A stretch of DNA of 64,000 bases from Siansivirga zeaxanthinifaciens CC-SAMT-1 (GTDB lineage: Bacteria; Bacteroidota; Bacteroidia; Flavobacteriales; Flavobacteriaceae): positions 1,174,001 to 1,238,000 of the forward strand of contig NZ_CP007202.1 of the NCBI RefSeq assembly GCF_000941055.1, given 5' to 3'. Positions 19,701 to 26,920 of this stretch are shown piece after piece. Both the position numbers and the translations under genes were made by a program. Numbering within the stretch: the stretch's first letter is position 1; each line of letters opens with the position of its first letter. Under the pieces are notes generated by a model, which made no database searches, had not been told where the DNA came from, and was given only the letters and a program-made list of their open reading frames with translations.

Positions 19701-21063
19701 AGATATTCTAACTAGTATTAAACGCATTCAGTTAAATTATTCCGAGAATAACGGAACTTTTTTACCAGGATATCTACAAACACCTGGTTTTATAGGAACC
19801 ATGAGGCCAACTGTAGGATTTACATTTGGTAGCCAAAGTGATGTTAGATTTTTAGCTGCAAAACGTGGTTGGTTAACCTTATTCCAGGAATTTAATCAGC
19901 AGTATACCACTACAAACACAAAACAATTAGATCTTTCGGCTAGTTTAGAACCTGTAAGAGATTTAAAAATCGATTTAATTGGAAACAGAGCCTATTTCGA
20001 AAACTATACCGAGAATTACAGAGTTAATAACAACGCAGGTGAATATGAGTACGAATCGCTAACACCTAACACGTTTGGTAATTTTAATATTTCAACCATA
20101 TTAATAAAAACGTCATTTAGTAAAAGCGACGAAACAACTTCTGAAGCCTTTAATGAATTTAGATCGAACCGTTTAACAATTGCGCGTAGATTGGCTCAGG
20201 CCAACGGCGTTAATATTACAGATGTAGATGCTGAAGGATACCCAAAAGGATTTGGTAAAAACAGCCAAGCCGTTTTATTACCAGCATTTTTAGCAGCATA
20301 TTCTGGTCAGGATGCTAGTAAGGTTAAAACATCGGCGTTTAGAGATGTTCCTTTACCAAACTGGGATTTAAAATACTCAGGTTTCATGAAGTTTAACTGG
20401 TTTAAAAAACGTTTCAAACGTTTTTCATTAACTCATGGCTATCGATCAACTTATACCATCAATCAGTTTCAGTCTAATTTAGATTATGTTCAACCCGATT
20501 TTAATAATCCTTACGATAATCAGCCTACAGAGGTAAGAGATCAATCTGGAAATTATAAAAATGAAACACTTTTTAGTAATATTAATTTAACAGAAATGTT
20601 TAGTCCTCTGGTTAGAATAGATTTCGAGATGAAAAATTCGGTAAAAATTTTAGCTGAAATTAAAAAAGACAGATTGTTATCTTTAAGCTTCGATAATAAT
20701 TTAATGACCGAAGTTTTAGGTAACGAATATGTTGTTGGTTTAGGTTATAGAATTAAAGATTTACGAATTCGATCTAATTTGGCTGGGCCAAGTAAACGTA
20801 TTGTGAGTGATTTAAACATGAAAGCAGATATTTCAATTCGCGATAATAAAACCATTATTCGTTATTTAGATTTAGAAAACAATCAAGTTACCTCGGGTCA
20901 AACCATTTGGGGACTTAAATATTCGGCCGATTATGCTTTTAGTAAAAACTTAACAGGTATATTTTATTTTGATTATACATTCTCAGAATATGCCATATCA
21001 ACAGCATTTCCACAAACAACTGTTCGTTCGGGAATTACTATAAGATATAATTTTGGCAATTAA
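13756..21063 (+). CDS. sprA: Type IX secretion translocon / gliding protein SprA
   Basis: A 2435-residue outer-membrane protein. SprA forms the giant 36-strand barrel through which type IX cargo crosses the outer membrane, and it is needed for gliding in Flavobacterium johnsoniae. A TTG start fits: no ATG precedes the signal sequence (residues about 19-38, hydrophobic, ending TTWGQQ), and TTG lies six bases after the ruvA stop. The mature N-terminus has the family-like SKYTYDAVTNRYIYTEKIG, and the C-terminus ends in a barrel strand (ITIRYNFGN). The length is as expected. The downstream TonB and RemB-like genes belong to the same surface-machinery neighbourhood. Confidence 0.96.
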   Translation: MNITNLISYKSNSRYYAKRNIIAFILLSIFTSLTTWGQQIPVQDSVKTGFSLGKIKTPNPNSVESKYTYDAVTNRYIYTEKIGAFNINYPVILTPKEYYALVAKENIKSYYKEKINAFDGKKEGAEDAQKNLLPEFYVNSGFFESVFGGNTIEVIPQGSVEMDLGILFSRQDNPSFSPRNRSNFTFDFDQRISLSLLGKVGTRLQVTANYDTQSTFDFQNLIKLEYTPTEDDILQKIEVGNVNMPLNSSLITGAQSLFGVKAQLQFGKTTVTGVFSEQKSQGNTVIAQGGGTVEEFELFIRDYDENRHFFLAQYFRDTYDSALKNYPFINNKGLQITRLEVWVTNRSNRTENVRNILALQDLGEADLIGLQNPPAGFVNVSPGAIPDNKNNDFDPTNIGIGDSKLTTAVRDVSTVQNGILVPNVNEGFDYAKLENARKLVNGQEYTLNSDLGYISLNQRLNNDEVLAVAFQYTLGGKVYQVGEFANDGVNATDVTTNGSGQVTGVVNSNLVLKMLKSSITNVTQPVWKLMMKNIYDTGAFNLSQEDFKLNIFYNEASPLNFIKPVGGSFPLDVNGNPVSSNTEDRDLIQNSPLLRVFNLDKLNYNNDPQLRGDGFFDFVPGITVIPQNGKIVFTSAEPFGEYLFNVLGGGNYDNEASYNDNQKKYVFDVLYKSTKARALEFPEKNKFKLKGLYKSTGSDGIPIGSFNVPRGSVKVTAGGRVLVEGIDYTVNYQLGRVQILDEALKASNTPIEVSTENNAIFGQQTRRFTGINIEHKFNENFLLGATLLNLNERPITQKANYGTEPINNTIFGFNGNYATKVPFLTRFANMLPNIDTDVESNLSLRGEFAYLAPGAPKGTSLNGESTSYIDDFEGSQNAIDLKSQQSWFLSSRPLEINGTTAFDDNGIENGYNRAMLNWYNIDPIFYTGQRPNDISDNDISSLYTSRVFINELFPERDLVQGQNSVLNTLDLVYYPGERGPYNFDPSTVNDVITNPQESWAGITRQLTSTDFEQQNVEYIEFWLQDPFQENPNNPGGKLVFNLGNISEDILKDGKKMYENGLPKDGNVSLLTPTDWGSVVPLNQSLIYAFDSTGQERTNQDVGYDGYNDVEEIAAFGSNFGDDPSKDNYTYFLNAEGDIFERYKKYNGVEGNTPETFTNTDRGANTQPDVEDINRDNTMNTINSYFEYTLDIRRQNLPETREAFDNLPAGSPLKEFLTDIKIEPRALPNGQTEQVRWYQVRIPINVPLDKFDDNAFPEYKRYGGITDFRSIRFARIYLKEFTQNTIFRFGTLDLVRSEWRRYTQALDKNDPTPDDVDTEFSVGVVGTLENEGSYQRPPGIEPEELFNNNTVIQQNEQSLVVNVCNLESQDSRGVYKNISLDMRQFKRLRMFMHLEEEATGIPNQNTVVGFIRMGNDLTENYYQIEIPLKISESRTREGLWPKENEIDLPLDVLGQIKALGIANTTLSNEDPTFYNVNDGVLDDTPVAEFSDYTLGQHRIAIKGNPNFGDIRTLMVGLKNGIGNSATDAPPIISPVCATAWFNELRLSDMDNEGGWAAVVSMDTNIADFMNISATGRQSTSGFGGIEQGPSQRSLEDVKQYDVVTNVNVGQLLPKKWGIQLPFNYSQSEELITPKYDQFYEDLTLDSRIEAATSNAQREQIKQQSEDYTKRQSINFIGVRKTRTSDAKPRFYDVENLTLNYSYNKVFHRDFEIENSVNKTIRAGANYAYNFAPLKIEPFKKNDSLFTGKYWRLIKDFNLNLLPTSFALNTDINRQFNSQRFREVELGGGNIGLEELFRRNYTFDFQYTINYNLTDALSLNFTASNNNIVRNYFKDNIINGEQDETLDVWDGFFDVGDPNRQTQNLGVTYKLPFNKLPMLNFIDATYQYNGNFQWQKGSDLYGELEVDGNTFDLGNTIQNSNTHNINSSLDMNRFYKYIGLVKKPISRARANQGSAGRPPAPNQDNGKPAKSKNQSTTKLLNAGVDILTSIKRIQLNYSENNGTFLPGYLQTPGFIGTMRPTVGFTFGSQSDVRFLAAKRGWLTLFQEFNQQYTTTNTKQLDLSASLEPVRDLKIDLIGNRAYFENYTENYRVNNNAGEYEYESLTPNTFGNFNISTILIKTSFSKSDETTSEAFNEFRSNRLTIARRLAQANGVNITDVDAEGYPKGFGKNSQAVLLPAFLAAYSGQDASKVKTSAFRDVPLPNWDLKYSGFMKFNWFKKRFKRFSLTHGYRSTYTINQFQSNLDYVQPDFNNPYDNQPTEVRDQSGNYKNETLFSNINLTEMFSPLVRIDFEMKNSVKILAEIKKDRLLSLSFDNNLMTEVLGNEYVVGLGYRIKDLRIRSNLAGPSKRIVSDLNMKADISIRDNKTIIRYLDLENNQVTSGQTIWGLKYSADYAFSKNLTGIFYFDYTFSEYAISTAFPQTTVRSGITIRYNFGN

Positions 21064-21130
21064 CATTTTATTATGTTTGAATTTAGCTTTTGAATAAATA
21101 CATTTGTTGCTTAAAACTAAAATTAATTAA

Positions 21131-21511
21131 ATGAACATCCCATCAGAATTAAAGTATACTAAAGATCACGAATGGATTAGTATAGACGGAGAGATAGCTA
21201 CCATAGGTATTACAGATTTTGCACAAAGTGAATTAGGTGATATCGTTTATGTTGAAGTTGAAACAGTCGATGAAACCTTAGCAGCAGAAGAAATTTTTGG
21301 TACTGTGGAAGCTGTAAAAACGGTTTCTGATTTGTTTTTACCGCTATCGGGAGAAATTATAGAATTTAATGAAACGTTAGAAGACGATCCAGAAAAGGTT
21401 AATAACGACCCTTACGGCGATGGTTGGATGATTAAAGTAAAATGTTCAGACTTGTCTGAGGTTGATAACTTATTGTCTGCAGACGAATATAAAGCCCTAA
21501 TAGGTGCTTAA
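21131..21511 (+). CDS. gcvH: Glycine cleavage system H protein
   Basis: A 126-residue lipoyl carrier that shuttles the aminomethyl group between the P and T proteins of the glycine cleavage system. The lipoylated lysine is Lys63 in [11 protein letters not shown]. The conserved start ([10 protein letters not shown]) and the [10 protein letters not shown] region are present. It is a full-length single-domain protein. No gcvP or gcvT gene is nearby. The end overlaps the start of the next gene by 8 bases. Confidence 0.97.
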   Translation: MNIPSELKYTKDHEWISIDGEIATIGITDFAQSELGDIVYVEVETVDETLAAEEIFGTVEAVKTVSDLFLPLSGEIIEFNETLEDDPEKVNNDPYGDGWMIKVKCSDLSEVDNLLSADEYKALIGA

Positions 21512-21878
21512 AAAAGGGTTATTTTTAATAACAATGGCTTATACTGTTGCATTAACAGTTGCATGCCTTGTTAATATTAATAAATTCCCAAAAGTTGACA
21601 TATCTTTTTTCGATAAAATATTTCATAGTATTACATATTTGGTATTAACCCTCCTTTGGTTTAGTACCTTTTTTTTTAACTTTAATTACAAAAGAAGCAA
21701 GGCATTATTGTATGCAGCTGGTTTTTCTTCTGTTTTTGGTATAATTATTGAAGTATTACAAGGGGTGTTAACGGTTAATAGATCGGCAGACATTTATGAT
21801 GTTTTAGCCAATTCACTAGGCGTTCTATTGGCCGGATTATTTATAATATTAAAACGAAAAACAGCTATTAAAAATTAA
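21504..21878 (+). CDS. VanZ-like integral membrane protein
   Basis: A 124-residue protein with about four hydrophobic segments and the VanZ-family pattern: [13 protein letters not shown] near residues 35-47 and [20 protein letters not shown] near 82-101, then [10 protein letters not shown]. The best start is GTG at 21504 overlapping gcvH; an internal ATG at 21534 is the alternative. Function is unknown in Bacteroidota. VanZ itself gives low-level teicoplanin resistance in enterococci, but that role should not be assumed. It is probably translationally coupled to gcvH. Confidence 0.8.
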   Translation: MLKKGLFLITMAYTVALTVACLVNINKFPKVDISFFDKIFHSITYLVLTLLWFSTFFFNFNYKRSKALLYAAGFSSVFGIIIEVLQGVLTVNRSADIYDVLANSLGVLLAGLFIILKRKTAIKN

Positions 21879-21942
21879 TAAAGACTTGCTTAATTGATAA
21901 ATAAATAGTTATTTTAGCAATCTTGAAAAACGATTAAAAATT

Positions 21943-22665
21943 ATGGAACCTAAAAAAAATCCTCAAGCTAACGTTGGACGTAACAGTTCACTTTATTTTG
22001 CAATTGGATTAGCATTAATGCTTTTCTTAACTAATTTCGCTATTAATTACAAAACATACGATAAAAAAGTAGTGGATATAGGTGAATTAAATCTTCAAGA
22101 AGAATTTGAAGAAGAAATCCCTTTAACACAACAGTTGCAAACACCACCACCGCCACCACCACCACCAGCTGCTCCTGAGCAAATCGAGATTGTTGAAGAT
22201 GAGGTAGAGGTAGAAGAAACTGTAATTGAGTCTACAGAAGTAAATCAAGAAACTGAAATAGTAAAAGTTGAACACGTTGAAGCCGTTGAAGCTGTAGAAG
22301 AAGACGTTGAGGTTCCTTTTGCTGTAATTGAAAACGTACCTGTTTTTCCAGGATGTGAGAAAGGTAATAATCAACAGAAAAAAGATTGCATGTCTAAGAA
22401 AATCTCTGAGTTTGTTGGTAAAAAATTCAACACAGAACTTGCTAGTGACTTAGGATTATCTGGAAGACAACGTATCAATGTTATTTTTAAAATTGACAAA
22501 ACAGGTTCTATTACTGGTATTAAAGCAAGAGCTCCGCATCCAGGTTTAGAAAAGGAAGCTGCGCGTGTAATTGGTTTATTACCTCAAATGAAACCAGGTA
22601 TGCAACGTGGTAAGCCAGTAACTGTACCTTACTCATTACCAATAGTTTTTCAAGTACAAGATTAA
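21943..22665 (+). CDS. TonB-family energy transducer, poly-proline and acidic spacer
   Basis: A 240-residue inner-membrane-anchored protein with one transmembrane helix near residues 16-34. A periplasmic spacer follows with eight consecutive prolines (about 68-75) and then a Glu/Val-rich acidic stretch. The TonB C-terminal domain begins at VPVFPGCEK and ends YSLPIVFQVQD. Such proteins transfer proton-motive-force energy to outer-membrane partners. The acidic linker is unusual compared with the Lys/Pro-rich linker of enterobacterial TonB. It lies downstream of sprA and upstream of a paralogue, and a strong terminator follows. Confidence 0.9.
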   Translation: MEPKKNPQANVGRNSSLYFAIGLALMLFLTNFAINYKTYDKKVVDIGELNLQEEFEEEIPLTQQLQTPPPPPPPPAAPEQIEIVEDEVEVEETVIESTEVNQETEIVKVEHVEAVEAVEEDVEVPFAVIENVPVFPGCEKGNNQQKKDCMSKKISEFVGKKFNTELASDLGLSGRQRINVIFKIDKTGSITGIKARAPHPGLEKEAARVIGLLPQMKPGMQRGKPVTVPYSLPIVFQVQD

Positions 22666-22702
22666 ATTTTAGGCCTTTTTAAAAGGAGCTTATTATAAAT
22701 TA

Positions 22703-22740
22703 AAATCCCGTTACAGTTTTTGTAACGGGATTTCTTTTTT
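22703..22740 (+). terminator. Terminator after the first TonB gene
   Basis: A perfect 13-bp stem (AAATCCCGTTACA / TGTAACGGGATTT) with a five-base loop is followed by CTTTTTT. It also shows that an apparent TTG start at 22739 for the next gene cannot be real. Confidence 0.9.
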
Positions 22741-22792
22741 GGTATGCTTATTGAGACTTTATCATAATATTAACATTTTAACTATAACTATT

Positions 22793-23596
22793 ATGAGTAA
22801 TTTAAAGAAAACTCACGAACTCATTCGGGAAAATGAGCAAATCGTGAAAAAATCACAAAAGCATGAAGCGAATTTACAAAAAAACTCCACCATTTATTTT
22901 CAAGTGGGTTTAATTGTTTGTTTGTTATTTGTCTATGGATTGTTGGAAATGAAATTTAAATCGCCTATTCCAGAAGATTATGGCGATTTGTATTTCCCTG
23001 ACAAGAATACCGAAATTAGCATCGAAAATTTTAAGGTTTATGTAGAGCCCAAGGAACAAATGCCTCAACCAAAATCAACAAAATCTGTTGTTTTAACTAA
23101 AACCCCTGAAATTATTCCAGACGATGTTTTAGAGCCTAATACTTTAGATATTATTACCGCCGAACAAAACACAACTTCAAATGTGCCGCTAGGTGTTGGC
23201 GATATAGGCGTTATTGATGATGTCGATGATCCTGTTGAATTTGATTTTATAAGAGTAGAACAAGTGCCTATTTATCCCGGTTGTGAAAACAAGAAAACCA
23301 ACCAAGAACGAAGCAAATGCATGTCCGATAAAATAACAAAATTAGTACAATCTAAATTTGATACTAGATTGGGAGGCGACTTAGGTCTTACGGGTAAGCA
23401 AGTTATTCGAACTCAATTTAAAATTGATAAAACGGGGCGGGTTATAGATGTTAAAGTTCGCGCTCCACATCCCGATTTGGAAAATGAAGCCAAGCGCGTT
23501 ATTAAATATATTCCAGATATGACACCCGGGAAACAACGCGATAAAAATGTTGGCGTTATATATTCTCTACCAATAGTTTTTAAAGTTGAAAATTAA
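22793..23596 (+). CDS. TonB-family energy transducer paralogue without poly-proline linker
   Basis: A 267-residue paralogue of the upstream TonB protein. It starts MSNLKKTHELIRENEQ and has one transmembrane helix near residues 38-57. A non-repetitive spacer leads to a C-terminal domain (VPIYPGCEN ... VRAPHPDLENEAKR ... YSLPIVFKVEN) nearly superimposable on its neighbour. The longer open frame begins at a TTG inside the preceding terminator's T-run, so the ATG at 22793 is chosen. Both paralogues keep the Cys pair PGCE...CMS(K/D)KI, which may form a disulfide. It is flanked by terminators on both sides and so is probably transcribed alone. Confidence 0.87.
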   Translation: MSNLKKTHELIRENEQIVKKSQKHEANLQKNSTIYFQVGLIVCLLFVYGLLEMKFKSPIPEDYGDLYFPDKNTEISIENFKVYVEPKEQMPQPKSTKSVVLTKTPEIIPDDVLEPNTLDIITAEQNTTSNVPLGVGDIGVIDDVDDPVEFDFIRVEQVPIYPGCENKKTNQERSKCMSDKITKLVQSKFDTRLGGDLGLTGKQVIRTQFKIDKTGRVIDVKVRAPHPDLENEAKRVIKYIPDMTPGKQRDKNVGVIYSLPIVFKVEN

Positions 23597-23617
23597 AACC
23601 AAAATATAAGTTAATTT

Positions 23618-23651
23618 AAGCCGTTATTTTTTAGAGGATAACGGCTTTTTT
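23618..23651 (+). terminator. Terminator after the second TonB gene
   Basis: A 10-bp stem AAGCCGTTAT / ATAACGGCTT is followed by a T-run. Confidence 0.85.
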
Positions 23652-23676
23652 AATGACTGCATTCTTAAAAATATAG

Positions 23677-23684
23677 TATCTTTC
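23677..23684 (+). promoter_or_regulatory. Possible promoter of the RemB-like gene, -7 element
   Basis: TATCTTTC is one base from TAnnTTTG, 30 bases before the ATG and just after a terminator, where a new promoter is expected. Confidence 0.35.
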
Positions 23685-23713
23685 CACTCAAAATCAATTC
23701 AACTTTTAATTTC

Positions 23714-25813
23714 ATGAAGAGATTCTTAGTGATACTTTTCGTTTTTGTGCAAAGTTTTAGCTTCTCGCAAAGTAAAATGTTTTTTGAAAAACCACCAGTT
23801 TTTTCCAATTGTGACTCGGTCGCTGTTAAAGATTTACAATCTTGTTTCGATACTCAAGTTTTTAAGCTTATTCACGAAAATTTTAAAACCCCCGAAAAAG
23901 TTTTAAAAGATGATTACCGTGGCGAATTACGCGTGCTTTTTGATGTAGACACTACCGGCGTATTTCATATTATATATGTAAATTCGGTTTACCAAGAGCT
24001 AAAAGACGAGGCGAAACGTGTGTTTTCAAATTTTCCAAAGGTATATCCATCAACTTATAATGGCAGGAAAATAGATAAACAGTATACGGTTACTATTAAA
24101 ATTCCTTTAGAAGAAAATAATTATACAAACAAGCCTGTCGATGAAATAAAGAAAGTAAATAACATTGAAGCGCATGCTAAGGCTGAAATGGATAGTATTA
24201 ATACCTCGATAACGGCGTATGAAAATAAAGCCTTTTCCAGTCAGTTAAACGTGCCTTTTACTCATGCCGATTATTATAAGTTTGACCGACAAATGAATGT
24301 TATTGGTGCTAACAGTCACACGGCCTCTAAGCCCTTTGTGTACGAGGAAGTCTCCCGATATTATGATTTTGATTTAGAAACTAAGAAACTACAAAAAACC
24401 ACAAGTACTTGGGGCGGTAGAAAGTTATGGAATGAACATTTAGTGCAAATTCAAACGAAGGATTATTGGTTTACCTTCGATCCAATTCTAGATTTAGAAC
24501 TTGGAAAAGATACAGAAGCCGATTTTAATTACACGTTTAATAATACGCGCGGTATAAAAGTTCAAGGGGGGTTGGGTAGTAAACTTAACTTTTATGCTAC
24601 CGTTTTTGAAAGTCAGGGGCGTTTTGCACAGTATGTAAACACATACGCCGAAAGTTTAAAGGCTTTCGGGCCAGATCCTGCTATTGTTCCAGGGCGAGGC
24701 ATTGCCAAGCGTTTTAAAACCGATGCTTACGACTATCCGGTTGCAGAGGCTTATTTGTCGTTTGCTCCAACTAAGTTTATGAATATTCAGTTTGGGCATG
24801 CCAAGAATTTTATTGGCGATGGTTATCGGTCGTTGTTATTGAGCGATGTTGCTAGTCCGCACCCATTTTTAAAACTCAACACTTCTTTTTGGAAAATAAA
24901 ATACACGAATACCTGGATGTGGTTAAAAGATGTTAGGCCAGAAGTACAGGAAGATGGTGCGTTTTTAACTAAATACATAGCAAACCACTATTTAAGTTGG
25001 AATGTATCTAAACGCTTTAATTTAGGATTGTTTGAATCGGTGATATGGACAAACTCGAATAACCGAGGTTTTGATGTTAATTATTTGAATCCGATTATTT
25101 TTTATCGCGCCATAGAGTTTGAAACGGGTCAAGATGCCGGAAATGCTATTTTAGGCGCAACAGCTAAGTATAAATGGAATGATTGTGTTAATGTTTACGG
25201 ACAATTTATTTTAGATGAGTTTTCCTTAAGTGATGTTAAGGCAGGGGAGAAAAGTTGGAAAAATAAATTTGGCTATCAATTAGGCGCAAAATATTTTAAT
25301 GCTTTTAATGTTGAAAATTTAATGTTACAGTTTGAATATAATCGTGTGCGACCCTACACATATTCTCATAACACCATTGCTACCAATTATGGTCACAATA
25401 ACCAATCGATGGCACATTTGTGGGGTGCCAATTTTAGTGAAGCGATTTTAATTGGGCGCTATTATTTAGACCGTTGGTTTGCAAATGCGAAATTGATTTT
25501 TGGTGTTCGAGGTTTAGATTTTAATGATGGTGTGGATGATTTTAGTTACGGTAGCGATGTATATAGAAACTATAACGACCGTCCGTTTGATAAAGGTGTT
25601 GAAGTAGGGCAAGGCAATAAATCGAAGGTATTTAATGGGAACTTACAAGTTGGGTATTTAATAAATCCGGCTTCTAACTTGAAGATTTTTACCGATATTA
25701 CGTATAGGAATTTTAACCCAGAAGCCCAAACTTTAACAGCTTTTAAAAGCAATACGGTTTGGTTTAATTTTGGTGTAAGAACCGATTTGTTTAACTGGTA
25801 TTTCGATAATTAA
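23714..25813 (+). CDS. RemB-like gliding-associated outer-membrane protein
   Basis: A 699-residue exported protein with signal peptide MKRFLVILFVFVQSFSFSQ. Residues about 27-133 (PPVFSNCDS ... YTVTIKIPLE) resemble the C-terminal domain of the two upstream TonB proteins. The rest looks like an outer-membrane barrel rich in alternating aromatic strands, with a Wzi/capsule-assembly flavour, ending VRTDLFNWYFDN. In F. johnsoniae I recall remB in the same place downstream of sprA, where it affects gliding and phage sensitivity. The name is therefore by family and synteny; a biochemical role is not established. Repeat copy C follows the stop. Confidence 0.7.
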   Translation: MKRFLVILFVFVQSFSFSQSKMFFEKPPVFSNCDSVAVKDLQSCFDTQVFKLIHENFKTPEKVLKDDYRGELRVLFDVDTTGVFHIIYVNSVYQELKDEAKRVFSNFPKVYPSTYNGRKIDKQYTVTIKIPLEENNYTNKPVDEIKKVNNIEAHAKAEMDSINTSITAYENKAFSSQLNVPFTHADYYKFDRQMNVIGANSHTASKPFVYEEVSRYYDFDLETKKLQKTTSTWGGRKLWNEHLVQIQTKDYWFTFDPILDLELGKDTEADFNYTFNNTRGIKVQGGLGSKLNFYATVFESQGRFAQYVNTYAESLKAFGPDPAIVPGRGIAKRFKTDAYDYPVAEAYLSFAPTKFMNIQFGHAKNFIGDGYRSLLLSDVASPHPFLKLNTSFWKIKYTNTWMWLKDVRPEVQEDGAFLTKYIANHYLSWNVSKRFNLGLFESVIWTNSNNRGFDVNYLNPIIFYRAIEFETGQDAGNAILGATAKYKWNDCVNVYGQFILDEFSLSDVKAGEKSWKNKFGYQLGAKYFNAFNVENLMLQFEYNRVRPYTYSHNTIATNYGHNNQSMAHLWGANFSEAILIGRYYLDRWFANAKLIFGVRGLDFNDGVDDFSYGSDVYRNYNDRPFDKGVEVGQGNKSKVFNGNLQVGYLINPASNLKIFTDITYRNFNPEAQTLTAFKSNTVWFNFGVRTDLFNWYFDN

Positions 25814-25827
25814 TAGCCTGTTATTTT

Positions 25828-25911
25828 GCGTTAGGGATAGTAGTGGAAATCCTTTTTGAGAGGCACGAACAAAAAGATTGTAACGTATAGCCCGACCTTT
25901 AGGGAACGCCC
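25828..25911 (+). repeat. Interspersed flavobacterial repeat, copy C
   Basis: Plus-strand copy starting GCGTTAGGGATAGTAGTGG, with central stem CTTTTTG/CAAAAAG around a loop containing AGGCACGAA. The right end is TATAGCCCGACCTTTAGGG then AACGCC. It begins 15 bases after the RemB-like stop codon and ends before the ctaB promoter. Confidence 0.8.
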
Positions 25912-25956
25912 TGAAAATTTCTGTAAAAATCTCGTTTTAATTTACTTGTAAAAGCA

Positions 25957-25987
25957 TTGCTAAAAATGGTTTTATGAAGTATCTTTG
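25957..25987 (+). promoter_or_regulatory. ctaB / cytochrome oxidase operon promoter
   Basis: TTG at about 25957, a spacer of about 20 bases, then TATCTTTG at 25980-25987. This matches the Bacteroidota TTG(N19-20)TAnnTTTG promoter. It overlaps the first codons of the longest possible ctaB frame, so translation should begin downstream. Confidence 0.7.
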
Positions 25988-26024
25988 CACTCGCTATTTA
26001 AAAGCGATTAAGGAAATAGAAAGA

Positions 26025-26918
26025 TTGGGGAATACAAAGACGTCATTAGCAACACCTTCGGTTGTTTCAGATTTTAAGGAAATTACAAAAATGCGTTTGG
26101 CGTTAAGTGTGGTTTTCTCGTCTGTTGCAGGCTATTTATTGGGTGTTGATACCGTAAATTATAAGACTTTAATTTTGTTAGCATTGGGCGGCTATTTTAT
26201 GGTTGGTGCATCGAATGCTTTTAATCAAATTATTGAGAAAGATTTAGATGCTCTAATGCATAGAACTAAAAACAGACCGGTTCCTGCTGGACGCTTATCG
26301 GTAACTTCGGCTTTTGTTATAGCCAGTGTTTTTACTTTGTTAGGCATTGTTATCTTGTATACCATAAACAAGCAAACAGCGATGTTTGGTGCCATTTCTA
26401 TTTTTTTATATACCTGTGTTTATACCCCTTTAAAAACTAAAACGCCTTTGGCTGTTTTTGTAGGTGCTATTCCGGGAGCGATTCCGTTTATGTTAGGTTG
26501 GGTCGCTGCTACAGATAATTTTGGTATTGAACCGGGTACGTTATTTGCTTTGCAGTTTTTTTGGCAATTTCCGCATTTTTGGGCTATAGGTTGGTTTTTA
26601 TACGACGATTATAAACGTGGTGGTTTTTATATGTTACCAACCGGAAAACAAGATAAGGGAACAGCGGTGCAAGTTGTTATGTATACCATCTGGACTATTA
26701 TTATTTCTGTGTTGCCTGTTTTTGGTTTTACGGGAACTTTGCATTTGTCTGTTGTTGCGGCCGTTGTGGTTTTTATTTTAGGTTTAGTTATGCTTAATTA
26801 CGCGATTCGTTTATTTAAAGATATGACGGTAAAAGCGGCGCGAGTTTTAATGTTAGTAAGTGTTTTGTATATAACACTTGTGCAAATTGTATATGTAATT
26901 GATAAATTTATAAGATAA
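26025..26918 (+). CDS. ctaB: Protoheme IX farnesyltransferase (heme O synthase)
   Basis: A UbiA-family inner-membrane prenyltransferase that adds a farnesyl chain to heme b to make heme O for aa3/bo3 oxidases. The Asp-rich active-site motif NAFNQIIEKDLDALMHRT is followed by NRPVPAGRLS, and a second loop by VYTPLKTKTPLA and WQFPHFWAIGW. About eight to nine membrane helices are visible. The longest frame starts at ATG 25974, but that codon precedes the predicted transcription start. TTG at 26025 gives a 297-residue protein of usual size and is preferred, though the exact start is uncertain. Two bases separate it from the next gene. Confidence 0.93.
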   Translation: MGNTKTSLATPSVVSDFKEITKMRLALSVVFSSVAGYLLGVDTVNYKTLILLALGGYFMVGASNAFNQIIEKDLDALMHRTKNRPVPAGRLSVTSAFVIASVFTLLGIVILYTINKQTAMFGAISIFLYTCVYTPLKTKTPLAVFVGAIPGAIPFMLGWVAATDNFGIEPGTLFALQFFWQFPHFWAIGWFLYDDYKRGGFYMLPTGKQDKGTAVQVVMYTIWTIIISVLPVFGFTGTLHLSVVAAVVVFILGLVMLNYAIRLFKDMTVKAARVLMLVSVLYITLVQIVYVIDKFIR

Positions 26919-26920
26919 CC

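Noticed and set aside
22123-22374. Tryptophan-rich minus-strand frame
   Set aside because: Artefact of the proline-codon run of the TonB linker read backwards.
22739-22792. TTG-initiated extension of the second TonB gene
   Set aside because: It begins in the T-run of a strong terminator; the ATG at 22793 is the sensible start.
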